Assembly: GCF_039541575.1 (NCBI RefSeq)
Contig: NZ_BAABGM010000001.1
Location: forward strand, 124,001-188,000
DNA length: 64,000 nucleotides
Direction of reading: 5' to 3'
DNA from: Fodinibacter luteus
Lineage (GTDB): Bacteria; Actinomycetota; Actinomycetes; Actinomycetales; Dermatophilaceae
The notes below the pieces were generated by a model. It searched no databases, had not been told where the DNA came from, and saw only the letters and a list, made by a program, of their open reading frames with translations. Shown here in pieces: positions 1 through 8,727 of this stretch; position 1 is the stretch's first letter, and every line of letters starts with the position of its first letter. Position numbers and translations under genes: made by a program.

Positions 1-144
1 GCACCGGAGGACCGGCGCGCGAACGCCCGCGGATCACCAGGATCTGCGGCCGCCAGCGTCGATCACGGATGCGTCGACCGCGTGTGCGGTCTCCCGGACG
101 CCAGTGTCCGGTGCGACGTCCCTCGCCGAGGCAACCCCGCGAGT

Positions 145-1101
145 CTAGGCGACGGGCGAGGGAACCTCGAAATCGGCCTCTCGGGCGGTGGCGCGGTCGC
201 GGTCGCGCTCACCGAGCCGCACGACGACGACACCGCCGAGGAGGACGACGCCGCCGAGCAGCTGGATGAGCCCGGGCAGCTCGGCGAGGACGAGCCAGGC
301 GAACAGGACGGCGAAGAGCACCTCGGTGAGGCCGACGAACGAGGCCAGGGTCGAGCCCAGGTGGCGGGCGCCGAGGATGCCGAGGACGTAGGCGAGCGCC
401 GCGGCGACGACGACGAGCTCGGCGAGGGCCACCCAGGCCGGCACGTCGGCGCCGGCGACGGACACGGTGGCCGCGCCGACCTCCATGGGGATGACGCCGA
501 GCGCCCCGACGAGGGCGAGGGCGACCGCCCCGGTCGTCAGGCCCAGGCCGGCGAACGCGACCGCCGGCAGCGGGGTCGGCCGGGCCGCGAGGACGTAGTG
601 CCCGGCCAGGCCGGTCGCGGCGAGGAGCCCCCAGAGGACACCGACGAGGTCGGGCGTCGCCTGGCCGGTGACGTCGAGCACGAGGGCGAGGCCGACGAGC
701 GCGAGGACGATGCCGACGAGGGTGAGCCGGTGGGGGGCCCGGCGGGTCAGCGCCCACACCCAGAGCACGACGAGGACGATGCCGAGGTACTCCACGAGCA
801 GGGCGACGCCGACCGGCATCCGGGCGACGGCCTGGAAGTACCCGAGCTGGGCGGCGGCCACCGCGAGGGCGCCGTAGAACGCGGCGTGCGGGAGCGCGCG
901 CAGCAGCACGCCCCAGCGCCCGCGCACGACCCAGAGCGTGAACGGGAGCAGCACGAGCGCCGCCCCGGTGATCCGGGCGAGGACGACGGCACCGGGGGTC
1001 CAGCCGGCCTCGATGAGCGCCTTCGCGAACGGCCCCGACGTGCCGAAGGCGGCGCAGGACAGGAGCATGGCGAGCAGGCCCAGGCCCATGTGCCGCCGCA
1101 T
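145..1101 (-). CDS. EamA/RhtA-type inner-membrane exporter
   Basis: A 318-residue integral membrane protein with about ten hydrophobic segments and the internal duplication typical of EamA (DMT superfamily) transporters. The first helix follows the chosen ATG (MRRHMGLGLLAML), and a second EamA half begins near the middle. Such proteins export amino acids or small metabolites; the substrate cannot be told from sequence. An upstream start would add a proline/arginine-rich tail that looks non-coding, so the ATG at 1101 is preferred. It is transcribed divergently from the CGNR protein at 1265, and the shared intergenic region carries a repeated motif. The family is clear; the exact start is less certain. 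Confidence 0.85.
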   Translation of the reverse strand: MRRHMGLGLLAMLLSCAAFGTSGPFAKALIEAGWTPGAVVLARITGAALVLLPFTLWVVRGRWGVLLRALPHAAFYGALAVAAAQLGYFQAVARMPVGVALLVEYLGIVLVVLWVWALTRRAPHRLTLVGIVLALVGLALVLDVTGQATPDLVGVLWGLLAATGLAGHYVLAARPTPLPAVAFAGLGLTTGAVALALVGALGVIPMEVGAATVSVAGADVPAWVALAELVVVAAALAYVLGILGARHLGSTLASFVGLTEVLFAVLFAWLVLAELPGLIQLLGGVVLLGGVVVVRLGERDRDRATAREADFEVPSPVA

Positions 1102-1203
1102 CGCCTCGACCACGGCATCCTCCGTCTCGCGCCGTCGCCCCGACGTCCGGCAGGTTGGGCCCCTGGGGCCCCACGGTGCCGGACGTACCGGCTCAGACCC
1201 GAG

Positions 1204-1284
1204 CGTCAGGAGCAAAGTATGATGTCACCCATGACACTAGTCGTCCCCGACGTCAGGAGTCAAGATGATTTTCACCCATGACAC
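1204..1284. promoter_or_regulatory. Divergent control region with imperfect 34-bp direct repeat
   Basis: Two imperfect direct copies (1204-1237 and 1251-1284) share CGTCAGGAG at one end and TTCACCCATGACAC/GTCACCCATGACAC at the other. The first copy contains the inverted repeat TGTCA-CCCA-TGACA (1223-1236). It overlaps a plausible -10 element TATGAT (1218-1223) for the plus-strand gene. The second copy supplies the Shine-Dalgarno and start codon of that gene. This looks like an operator, possibly autoregulatory; the binding protein is inferred, not shown. Confidence 0.45.
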
Positions 1285-1828
1285 CGACCTGACGCTCATG
1301 CATGCCGCGGCCTTGGCCAACACCGGCCCGGCGCGCGGCAGCGAGCACCGGGAGGAGCTGCCCGACCTCGCCTCGCTGCTCGCGTGGATGGACCGGTGGG
1401 AGTGGACCGGGCGCCGACCGGGAAGCGAGGCGGAGGCGGCTGCCGTGCGCGCGCTGCGCCCGCGGCTGCGCGAGATCTGGGGGCGGTCCGAGGACGGTCT
1501 CGTCGAGGCCGCGAACGCCCTGCTCGAGGAGGGGCGGGCCCTGCCGCGCCTCGTGCGGCACGGCCCGTTCGGCTGGCACGTGCACGCGACGTCCGACGAC
1601 GCGCCGCTCGCCCGCCGGGTCGCCGTCGAGGTGGGGATGGCCCTCGTCGACGTCATCCGCGCCGGCGAGACCGAGCGGCTCAAGGTCTGCGCCGGCGACG
1701 ACTGCGAGGACCTCATCGTCGACCTCAGCCGGAACCGGTCGCGCAAGTTCTGCGACGGCACCTGTGGCACCCGGGCCAACGTCGCGGCCTACCGCGCCCG
1801 CAGGAGCCGCGAGGCCAGCACCCCCTGA
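1265..1828 (+). CDS. CGNR zinc-finger protein (ABATE-type)
   Basis: A 187-residue protein of the CGNR zinc-finger family. The N-terminal ABATE-like region (about 1-135) is helical. The C-terminus carries C-A-G-D-D-C, then C-D-G-T-C, then G-T-R-A-N-V-A-A-Y-R-A-R-R, in which CGTR replaces the eponymous CGNR. Family members are treated as DNA-binding stress or transport regulators. The start is supported by AGGAG a few bases upstream. It is divergent to an EamA exporter, so it probably regulates that exporter and itself through the motif at 1204-1284; this is inferred from context only. Confidence 0.85.
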   Translation: MIFTHDTDLTLMHAAALANTGPARGSEHREELPDLASLLAWMDRWEWTGRRPGSEAEAAAVRALRPRLREIWGRSEDGLVEAANALLEEGRALPRLVRHGPFGWHVHATSDDAPLARRVAVEVGMALVDVIRAGETERLKVCAGDDCEDLIVDLSRNRSRKFCDGTCGTRANVAAYRARRSREASTP

Positions 1829-1842
1829 GCGCTGCTCCATGC

Positions 1843-1914
1843 GGAGTCAGGAGCACTTCGCCGGCTCATGGTCGTGTACGGCCCTGACTTCGCGGAGTGC
1901 TCCTGACTTCGCGA
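1843..1914. repeat. REP-like dispersed repeat, possible bidirectional terminator
   Basis: The 72-bp unit sits between two convergent genes (ends at 1828 and 1930). It contains a 12-bp inverted repeat (1846-1857 with 1896-1907, GTCAGGAGCACT and its complement). It also contains a direct repeat CTGACTTCGCG. A related 72-base unit occurs at 24539-24610, sharing an identical 18-mer AGTGCTCCTGACTTCGCG. The hairpin could terminate both flanking transcripts. Confidence 0.55.
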
Positions 1915-1929
1915 GAGGAGTGCGCCGGG

Positions 1930-2931
1930 TCAGGCGCGGCCGGCGAACAGGCTCGTCACCGAGCCGTCCTGGAAGACCTCCTTGACCGCCGCGCTGATGA
2001 GCGGGGCGATCGAGAGCACGGTGAGGCAGTCGATCTCCTTCTCGGGCGCGATCGGCAGGGTGTTCGTCACGATGACCTCGACCGCGGCGCAGTCGCGCAG
2101 TCGCTCGACCGCCGGGTCGCTGAGGATCGCGTGGGTCGCGGCGATGACGACGGCCCGGGCGCCGTCGGCCATGAGCGCGTCGGCGGCCTTCGTGATCGTG
2201 CCGCCGGTGTCGATCATGTCGTCGACGAGCACGCAGACCCGGTCGCGGACGTCGCCGACGACCCGGTTCGCGACCATCTCGTTGGGACGGTTGATGTCGC
2301 GGGTCTTGTGGATGAACGCCAGGGGCACCCCGCCGAGCCGCTTCGACCACTGCTCGGCGACCTTGATCCGGCCGGCATCCGGCGAGACGACCGCGAGGTC
2401 CTGGTCGCCGTACCTGCCGGCCACGTACTCCGAGAGGATCGGGATGGCCATGAGGTGGTCGACCGGCCCGTCGAAGAAGCCCTGGATCTGGTCGGTGTGC
2501 AGGTCGACGCAGATGAGCCGGTCGGCCCCGGCCGTCCTGAACATGTCGGCCATGAGGCGGGCGCTGATCGGCTCGCGGCCCCGGTGCTTCTTGTCCTGGC
2601 GGGCGTACCCGTAGAACGGCATGACGACGGTGATCCGCTTGGCACTGGCCCGCTTGAGCGCGTCGACCATGAGCAGGTGCTCCATGATGCACTCGTTGAT
2701 CGGGCTCGTGTGGCTCTGGATGACGAAGGCGTCCGACCCGCGCACCGACTCCTCGAAGCGCACGTAGATCTCACCGTTCGCGAAGTCGTACGCGCTCGTC
2801 GGCACGAGCTCGGTGCCGAGCTGCGACGCGACCTCCTGGGCGAGCCCGGGGTTCGCGCGCCCCGTAAACACCATGAGCTGCTTCTTGGGGCGCTTGCGGA
2901 TGTTCGCCGAGGGTGGTCGCTGTTGGCTCAC
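1930..2931 (-). CDS. prs: Ribose-phosphate pyrophosphokinase
   Basis: A 333-residue cytosolic enzyme that transfers pyrophosphate from ATP to ribose 5-phosphate to make PRPP for nucleotide, histidine and tryptophan synthesis. Visible hallmarks are the loop with FYGYARQDKKHRGREPIS (about 106-123), the divalent metal site VDLHTDQIQGFF (142-153) and the PRPP-binding loop VDDMIDTGGT (236-245). The length matches bacterial class I enzymes. Its start overlaps the glmU stop by 4 bases, indicating a translationally coupled glmU-prs operon on the minus strand, a very common actinobacterial arrangement. Confidence 0.98.
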   Translation of the reverse strand: MSQQRPPSANIRKRPKKQLMVFTGRANPGLAQEVASQLGTELVPTSAYDFANGEIYVRFEESVRGSDAFVIQSHTSPINECIMEHLLMVDALKRASAKRITVVMPFYGYARQDKKHRGREPISARLMADMFRTAGADRLICVDLHTDQIQGFFDGPVDHLMAIPILSEYVAGRYGDQDLAVVSPDAGRIKVAEQWSKRLGGVPLAFIHKTRDINRPNEMVANRVVGDVRDRVCVLVDDMIDTGGTITKAADALMADGARAVVIAATHAILSDPAVERLRDCAAVEVIVTNTLPIAPEKEIDCLTVLSIAPLISAAVKEVFQDGSVTSLFAGRA

Positions 2932-4400
2932 GTCTCGGTCCCCTCCGGGGCGTCCGGCCGGGGCTGCGGATGCCGGGCGCGCGCCTGCGCGGCCGCCGTC
3001 GCCGTCGCCGTGCCAGGCCGGGCGCGCTCCACCCAGCCGTCGACGTTGCGCTGACGCGACCGGGCGACGGCGATCTGGCCGGGCCCGACATCCGCGGTGA
3101 GCGCGGTGCCGGCCGCGACGTAGGCACCGTCGGCCACCTCGACCGGGCTGACGACGACGGTGTGCGAGCCGACGAAGGCGTGCCGCCCGACGGTCGAGTG
3201 GTGCTTGGCGACGCCGTCGTAGTTCGCGAAGACCGTGCCCGCCCCGATGTTGGCGCCCTCGCCGATGGTGACGTCACCGGCGTACGTGAGGTGGGGCACC
3301 TTCGCCCCCTCGCGGATGTCGGCGTTCTTCGTCTCGACGAAGCCGCCGATCTTGCCGCGCGCCCCGAGCCTCGTGCCCGGGCGCAGGTAGGAGTACGGGC
3401 CGACCGTGGCGCCGGGCCCGACGGTGGCGAGGTTGGCGACGGCCCGGGTCACCTGGGCGCCGTCACCGACCTCGGTGTCGGTGAGGGTGACCTCCGGCCC
3501 GACGACCGCGTCGCGCCCGATGCTCGTCGCCCCGAGCAGCTGGGTGCCCGGAAGGACCGTCGTGTCCTGCCCGATGCTCACGTCGACGTCGATCCACGTC
3601 GTCGCCGGGTCGACGATCGTCACCCCGGCGCGCATGTGGGCCTCGCAGACCCGGCGGTTGAGCTCGCGCCCGAGCGCCGCGAGCTGGACCCGGTCGTTGA
3701 CGCCCTCGGTCTGCCAGAGGTCGTCGACGACGTGCGCCCGCACGGGGTGGCCCGCGGCGTGCGCGATGGCGACGACGTCGGTGAGGTACCGCTCGCCCTG
3801 GGCGTTGTCGGTGCCGACCTCGGCGAGGGCCGCGCGCAGCACGTCGGCGTCGAACGCGTAGATGCCCGAGTTGATCTCGGTGATCGCGCGCTCGTCGGGG
3901 GTGGCGTCCTTGTGCTCGACGATCCGCTCGACGCGCCCGTCCGCGTCGCGCACGACCCGGCCGTACCCCGTGGGGTCGGCGATGTGGGCGGTCACGACGG
4001 AGACGGCGCTGCCCGTCTCGGTGTGCGCGACGGTGAGCTCGACGAGGGTGTCACCGGTGAGGAGGGGGACGTCACCGTAGGTGACGAGAACGGTGCCGGA
4101 GAGGTCGGCCGGCAGGGCGCCGAGACCGCACTCGACGGCCCGGCCGGTGCCCTTGACGTCGTCCTGGTCGGCGATGACGAGGCCCTCGTCGAGGGCGGCG
4201 CACTGCTCGACGACCCGTTCGCGGTCGTGGCGCACGACGACGCCGACGTGCTCGGCACGGGTCGCGCGGGCGGCGCGGATCGCGTGGCCGACGAGCGGGA
4301 CGCCACCGATGCGGTGCAGGACCTTGGGTGTCGCGGACCTCATCCGCGTTCCCTCACCGGCGGCGAGGACGATGACGGCGGCCGGGCGGGGGGTGCTCAC
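2928..4400 (-). CDS. glmU: Bifunctional UDP-GlcNAc pyrophosphorylase / GlcN-1-P acetyltransferase
   Basis: A 490-residue bifunctional enzyme making UDP-GlcNAc for peptidoglycan and wall polymers. The N-terminal nucleotidyltransferase has AAGEGTRM (13-20) and YGDVPLL. The C-terminal half is a left-handed beta-helix of hexapeptide repeats, with the NIGAGTVFANYDG and HHSTVGRHAFVGSHT segments typical of the acetyltransferase site. A tail rich in alanine and proline (TATATAAAQARARHPQPRPDAPEGTET) follows. The GTG at 4400 is chosen because GGAG lies eight bases upstream and homology begins there; an extension to 4478 looks spurious. It is the first gene of the glmU-prs pair. Confidence 0.97.
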   Translation of the reverse strand: MSTPRPAAVIVLAAGEGTRMRSATPKVLHRIGGVPLVGHAIRAARATRAEHVGVVVRHDRERVVEQCAALDEGLVIADQDDVKGTGRAVECGLGALPADLSGTVLVTYGDVPLLTGDTLVELTVAHTETGSAVSVVTAHIADPTGYGRVVRDADGRVERIVEHKDATPDERAITEINSGIYAFDADVLRAALAEVGTDNAQGERYLTDVVAIAHAAGHPVRAHVVDDLWQTEGVNDRVQLAALGRELNRRVCEAHMRAGVTIVDPATTWIDVDVSIGQDTTVLPGTQLLGATSIGRDAVVGPEVTLTDTEVGDGAQVTRAVANLATVGPGATVGPYSYLRPGTRLGARGKIGGFVETKNADIREGAKVPHLTYAGDVTIGEGANIGAGTVFANYDGVAKHHSTVGRHAFVGSHTVVVSPVEVADGAYVAAGTALTADVGPGQIAVARSRQRNVDGWVERARPGTATATAAAQARARHPQPRPDAPEGTET

Positions 4401-4586
4401 GCGCGAGGACTCCAGGTCTGGTGCGGGGTGCCACGGGACGGGCGCCATGCTACCGGTGACCACCACCGCGCCGGTCATCCGCGGCCCCCCACCGGCCCGC
4501 CCGACGGGCGAAGTCGCAGGTCATCCACCATGATGGGCCCGAACCGGCGCAGACGCCGGGCACCCAAGGCCGGAGAGGAGCTCGCC

Positions 4587-6503
4587 GTGACGTCGACGAC
4601 GCCGCGCGTCACCGCACCCGACGGGGCGCGCCGACCCGCACGAGCCCCGGCCACCGGGCTCGTCCGCCTCGTCGCGTCGGTCGCCGTCGCCGCCACCGCG
4701 TCGGTCGCCGTCGCCGCATCGGTCGCCGTCACCGCGCCGGTCGCGACCGCCGCGCCGGTCGCCGTCGCCGCGCCGGCCGTGGCTCCGCTCGCCGGCGCCC
4801 CGGCGACGCCTCCCCCCGCACGGGCCGCGGCCGTCGCGTCCCCGGCCGTCTCGACGGCCGCGCACGTCGCGACGATCGGCTGGATGCCGGCGGTCACCGA
4901 CGGCGCCACCGCCGGCACGACCGGGCGCGCCCTGGACCTGCAGGCGCTGCGGGTCACGACCACCGTGCCCGGCACCGGCATCCGCTACCGCGCCCACGTC
5001 GCCACCGTGGGCTGGCAGCCCTGGCGCACCTCCCCCGACACCATCGGCACGACCGGGCGCTCGCTGCGCCTCGAGGCCCTGCAGATCACCCTGACCGGCG
5101 ACGCCGCCGCCCGCTACGGCATCGAGTACCGCGCCCACGTCGCCGGCATCGGCTGGCAGCCCTGGCGCGCCGAGGGCGCCGTCGCCGGCACCACCGGGCA
5201 GGGCCGGGCCGTCGAGGCCGTCGAGGTACGCCTCGCTCCGCTGCCCAGTGTGTCGACGAGCGCCCACGTCGCGACGATCGGCTGGATGCCGGCGGTCACC
5301 GACGGCGCCACCGCCGGCACGACCGGGCGCGCCCTGGACCTGCAGGCGCTGCGGGTCACGACCACCGTGCACGGCACCGGCATCCGCTACCGCGCCCACG
5401 TCGCCACCGTGGGCTGGCAGCCCTGGCGCACCTCCCCCGACACCATCGGCACGACCGGGCGCTCGCTGCGCCTCGAGGCCCTGCAGATCACCCTGACCGG
5501 CGACGCCGCCGCCCGCTACGGCATCGAGTACCGCGCCCACGTCGCCGGCATCGGCTGGCAGCCCTGGCGCGCCGAGGGCGCCGTCGCCGGCACGACCGGG
5601 CAGGGCCGCGCCGTCGAGGCCGTCGAGGTACGCCTCGCTTCCCGCACACGGATCACCGCCACCGCCGACACCGGGATGGCCGCGGCCGCGCAGGGCGTCT
5701 TCGCCGGGATGGGCGCGCGCCGGGCCGACCTCAACCTCGTGCTCGGCGACCTGTCGTACGAGCCGATCGGTCGCGAGCCCGCGTACTGCGCCATGGTCCG
5801 GGCCCGGGTCAGCGGCCCGACGCTCGTCCTCGCCGGCAACCACGAGGACGTGAACATCCGCGAGGGCACGATCGAGAACTTCGCCCGGTGCCTGCCCGAC
5901 CGGGTCGGCGTCACCGGGGCGTACGGCAAGGACTACTGGGTCGACTCCGGCCCGGTCCGCACGATCCTCATCAGCCCCTCCATCGCGCTGTCGACGGGCA
6001 CGAAGACCTACCGGTCCGGCACCGCCGCGGCCGCGTGGCTCACCGCGGCCATCCGGCAGGCCCGGGCCGAGGGGCGGTGGGTCGTCGTCGGGATGCACCT
6101 GCCGTGCCTCACCGTCGGCATCCACGGGTGCGCCTCCCACCCCGAGCTCACCGACCTGCTCATCCGCGAACGGGTCGACCTCGTCCTCGCGGGTCACGAC
6201 CACAACTACAGCCGCAGCCACCAGCTCGGCGGCACGACGGGCGCCCCGGTCGTCGTCGACCGCGACGGCCAGTTCGTCCGGGGGTCCGGCACGGTGTTCG
6301 CCGTCGTCGGCAACGGCGGTCACGAGGCCCGCACCGTGGGCCCCCAGACCGCCCTCTGGGCGGCCGTCAACGGCACGAACAGCCCCGGTGGCTTCGTCTA
6401 CGGGTTCGCCGACGTCGATGCCACGACGAGCCAGCTCAGCTACCGGCTCGTGCGCACCTCCGGCGGCACCCTGACCGACGGCTTCACCCTGACCCGCCCG
6501 TAG
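4587..6503 (+). CDS. Secreted metallophosphoesterase with six ChW repeats
   Basis: A 638-residue predicted exported protein. The start GTG follows GGAGAGGAG; ATGs at 4530/4533 are alternatives. A long Ala/Val low-complexity signal region (about 20-85) precedes two almost identical blocks, each with three ChW (hydrophobic, G-W) repeats seen as IGWMPAVTDG, VGWQPWR and IGWQPWR. The C-terminal calcineurin-like phosphoesterase shows ADTG, LGDLSYE, AGNHEDV, GMHLPC and GHDHNYSR, which supply most metal ligands. The first motif reads ADTG rather than the usual D-x-H or GDxG form. ChW repeats are thought to bind cell-surface components. The substrate is unknown. It is convergent with ptsI across a strong hairpin. 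Confidence 0.85.
   Translation: MTSTTPRVTAPDGARRPARAPATGLVRLVASVAVAATASVAVAASVAVTAPVATAAPVAVAAPAVAPLAGAPATPPPARAAAVASPAVSTAAHVATIGWMPAVTDGATAGTTGRALDLQALRVTTTVPGTGIRYRAHVATVGWQPWRTSPDTIGTTGRSLRLEALQITLTGDAAARYGIEYRAHVAGIGWQPWRAEGAVAGTTGQGRAVEAVEVRLAPLPSVSTSAHVATIGWMPAVTDGATAGTTGRALDLQALRVTTTVHGTGIRYRAHVATVGWQPWRTSPDTIGTTGRSLRLEALQITLTGDAAARYGIEYRAHVAGIGWQPWRAEGAVAGTTGQGRAVEAVEVRLASRTRITATADTGMAAAAQGVFAGMGARRADLNLVLGDLSYEPIGREPAYCAMVRARVSGPTLVLAGNHEDVNIREGTIENFARCLPDRVGVTGAYGKDYWVDSGPVRTILISPSIALSTGTKTYRSGTAAAAWLTAAIRQARAEGRWVVVGMHLPCLTVGIHGCASHPELTDLLIRERVDLVLAGHDHNYSRSHQLGGTTGAPVVVDRDGQFVRGSGTVFAVVGNGGHEARTVGPQTALWAAVNGTNSPGGFVYGFADVDATTSQLSYRLVRTSGGTLTDGFTLTRP
4863..5638 (+). repeat. Tandem duplication, 402-bp period, inside phosphatase gene
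   Basis: Bases 4863-5236 and 5265-5638 are nearly identical and in the same frame, offset by 402 bases (134 codons). Each copy encodes three ChW repeats. One visible difference is CCC versus CAC in the segment after ACCACCGTG. The near-identity at synonymous positions suggests recent duplication or gene conversion. Confidence 0.9.
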
Positions 6504-6553
6504 CCGCGAGGGCCACGGGCGGGAGGACAGCGGGACGGCCGCCCCGGCATCCG

Positions 6554-6601
6554 CCTCGGGTGCGGACGTGGTCGCTGGGACGACCACGTCCGCACCCGAG
6601 G
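6554..6601. terminator. 21-bp perfect hairpin between convergent genes
   Basis: Positions 6554-6574 and 6581-6601 are perfectly complementary, with a 6-base loop CTGGGA. It sits between the phosphatase stop (6503) and the ptsI stop (6617). There is no T-tract. It probably terminates both convergent transcripts. Confidence 0.75.
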
Positions 6602-6616
6602 GCGGGGGTGCTCGCG

Positions 6617-8308
6617 TCAGAGGAGGTCGGTGAGCTCGCTGCGGGCGGCCGCCCGGACCGTCTCGAGCGCCTCGCGCGCGGTCGCCGCCGTTCGCGCGGC
6701 CGCCGCGAGGGCCTGGCACTCCGGGAGGGTGTGCAGCGACAGGGCGAGGCGCACGACCGGCACCTTGCTCGGCGCCATCGACAGGCTCGACACCCCGAGC
6801 CCGGTGAGCACGAGCGCCAGCAGCGGGTCGCCCGCCGACTCCCCGCACACGCCCATCGGGCGACCCGTCGTCCGCGCCCCGTCGCACGCGGCCGCGACGA
6901 CGTCGAGCACCGCCGGCTGCCACGGGTCGAGCAGGTCGGACAGCGCGCCCTGCATGCGGTCGGCCGCCATCGTGTACTGGGCGAGGTCGTTCGTGCCGAG
7001 GCTGCCGAAGTCGACCTCCGCGAGCACGTGGGCGGAGCGCAGCGCCGCCCCGGGCACCTCGATCATCACCCCGGCCTTGGGCAGGCCGTTCTCGCGGACC
7101 CGGCGCGCGAACCACGCGGCCTCCTCGACGGTCGCGACCATCGGAGCCATGACCCGCACGTCGGCCCCGGTGTCCTTCGCCGCGACGGCGAGCGCCTCGA
7201 GCTGGGCGTCGAGCAGCTCGGGGCGCTCGGCCGACAGGCGCAACCCGCGCCGGCCGAGGGCCGGGTTCTCCTCCGGGCCGAGGTCGGCGAACGCGAGCGG
7301 CTTGTCCGCCCCGGCGTCGAGCGTGCGCACGACGACCCGTCGGTCGCCGAAGGGCCGGAACACCTGCCGGTAGATCTCGGCCTGCTCCTCGACCGTCGGG
7401 GCCCGGTCGGCGGACAGGAAGACGAACTCCGTGCGGAACAGCCCGACCCCCTCGAGGTCGAGGCCACCCGCCGCCTCGGCGTCCTGGACGCCGCCGATGT
7501 TCGCGAGGAGTGCGACGGGGTGGCCGTCGCGGGTGACGCCCGGCCCGCGCCCGCTCGCGAGGGCGTCGGCCCGCCGCTCCCGGCGCAGCCGCTGCGCCTC
7601 GACGAGCTCGGGGTCGGGCGAGATCGTGACCTCCCCGGAGTCGCCGTCGAGCGCGACGAACGTGCCGGGCGGGATGCCGGTGGCGTCCGGCAGCTGGACG
7701 ACCGCCGGGATGCCCATCTGCGCCGCGAGGATCGCGGTGTGGCTCGTGCGCCCGCCGGCCTGGGTGACGATGCCGACGACGAGCGAGCGGTCGAGGGTCG
7801 CCGTCTCCGCCGGCGCGAGGTCCTCGGCGACGACGACGCTCGGCTCGGTGAAGTGCGGGACCCCGGGGGCCGGCACCCCGAGGGCGGCCGCGACCGCGCG
7901 GGAGCCCACGTCGCGCAGGTCGGTGACCCGCTCGGCGAAGTAGCCGCCGAGGGCCTCGAACTGCGCGCAGTACTCCTCGACCGCGTTCGCGATGGCCGTG
8001 GCCGGGCCGCGCCCCGCGGCGAGCTGCTTGTCCGCGGCCTTGACCAGCCCCTTGTCCCGGGCGATGAGTGCGGTGGCCTTGAGGATCTGCTGGGCGGTGT
8101 CGTCGGCGTGCCGGGCGCGCCCCTCGAGGGCGACCGCGACGGACTCGAACGCCGCCCGCACCTCGGCCAGCGCGGCCTCGCGGTCCGGCGCGGCGGGCTC
8201 GTCGGCCGGCGGCCGGACCGGGGGCGCGACCTGCACCACCGGCCCGTACGCCGAGCCCGGGCTGACCCCGATGCCCAGGCGGGTCTGCGTCGCGGTCACC
8301 GCGCTCAC
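6617..8308 (-). CDS. ptsI: PTS enzyme I (PEP-protein phosphotransferase)
   Basis: A 563-residue cytosolic protein that takes phosphate from PEP and passes it to HPr. The N-terminal domain carries the phosphorylated histidine in GGRTSHTAILA (His190). The C-terminal PEP-binding barrel has TLDAGADKP, the LGTNDLAQYTMAADR segment and the active-site cysteine in GVCGESAGDP (about Cys488). It is translated from an ATG overlapping the HPr stop by 4 bases, so ptsH-ptsI form one unit. It provides the common phosphorelay for the fructose permease encoded just upstream. Confidence 0.97.
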   Translation of the reverse strand: MSAVTATQTRLGIGVSPGSAYGPVVQVAPPVRPPADEPAAPDREAALAEVRAAFESVAVALEGRARHADDTAQQILKATALIARDKGLVKAADKQLAAGRGPATAIANAVEEYCAQFEALGGYFAERVTDLRDVGSRAVAAALGVPAPGVPHFTEPSVVVAEDLAPAETATLDRSLVVGIVTQAGGRTSHTAILAAQMGIPAVVQLPDATGIPPGTFVALDGDSGEVTISPDPELVEAQRLRRERRADALASGRGPGVTRDGHPVALLANIGGVQDAEAAGGLDLEGVGLFRTEFVFLSADRAPTVEEQAEIYRQVFRPFGDRRVVVRTLDAGADKPLAFADLGPEENPALGRRGLRLSAERPELLDAQLEALAVAAKDTGADVRVMAPMVATVEEAAWFARRVRENGLPKAGVMIEVPGAALRSAHVLAEVDFGSLGTNDLAQYTMAADRMQGALSDLLDPWQPAVLDVVAAACDGARTTGRPMGVCGESAGDPLLALVLTGLGVSSLSMAPSKVPVVRLALSLHTLPECQALAAAARTAATAREALETVRAAARSELTDLL

Positions 8309-8574
8309 TCCGCGTCGAGGTCGCGCGAGAGCAGGGCGACGAGTGAGTCGAGCGCCTCGTCGGCACCATCGCCCTCGGCGGTGAGGACGACCTCCTCGCC
8401 GTGCTTGGCGCCCAGGGCCATGACCCCGAGGATGCTCGTCGCGTCGACGGCGTCCTCACCGGGGCGACCGATCTCGACGTCGAGGCCGGTCTCGCCCGCC
8501 GCCTCGACGAACAGGGCGGCCGGGCGGGCGTGCAGGCCGACGGACGAGGCGATGGTGACGGTGCGCTGTGCCAT
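8305..8574 (-). CDS. ptsH: Phosphocarrier protein HPr
   Basis: An 89-residue HPr with the phosphorylation site SSVGLHARPAA (His15) and the ATSILGVMALG helix containing Ser47, equivalent to the regulatory Ser46 of other HPr proteins. The length is standard. The start at 8574 is chosen over a more distal in-frame start because the conserved fold begins there. It carries phosphate from enzyme I to the FruA IIA domain. It overlaps ptsI by 4 bases and lies downstream of fruA, separated by 153 bases that include a hairpin. Confidence 0.96.
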   Translation of the reverse strand: MAQRTVTIASSVGLHARPAALFVEAAGETGLDVEIGRPGEDAVDATSILGVMALGAKHGEEVVLTAEGDGADEALDSLVALLSRDLDAE

Positions 8575-8678
8575 GGGGTGCTCCTTGGGTCTCATGTGGT
8601 GCGCGGGACGGTGCATGCGTGCGTGGGGGTGCGTGGGGTGACGCTACGGGAACGGGAGGGGGCGGGGAGGGTGGAGGC

Positions 8679-8714
8679 GGACGGCATCCGGGCGATCGTG
8701 ACCGGATGCCGTCC
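8679..8714 (-). terminator. Hairpin downstream of fruA
   Basis: A 12-bp perfect inverted repeat (8679-8690 with 8703-8714, GGACGGCATCCG and complement) with a 12-base loop lies just after the fruA stop and before ptsH. It could separate fruRKA from ptsHI expression or attenuate read-through. Confidence 0.6.
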
Positions 8715-8727
8715 GCTCACCGGGCGG

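Noticed and set aside
4521..8459. Very long minus-strand frame opposite the phosphatase, continuing across ptsI/ptsH
   Set aside because: It is arginine/glycine-rich, has no domain, and lies antisense to or out of frame with well-supported genes; a high-GC shadow.
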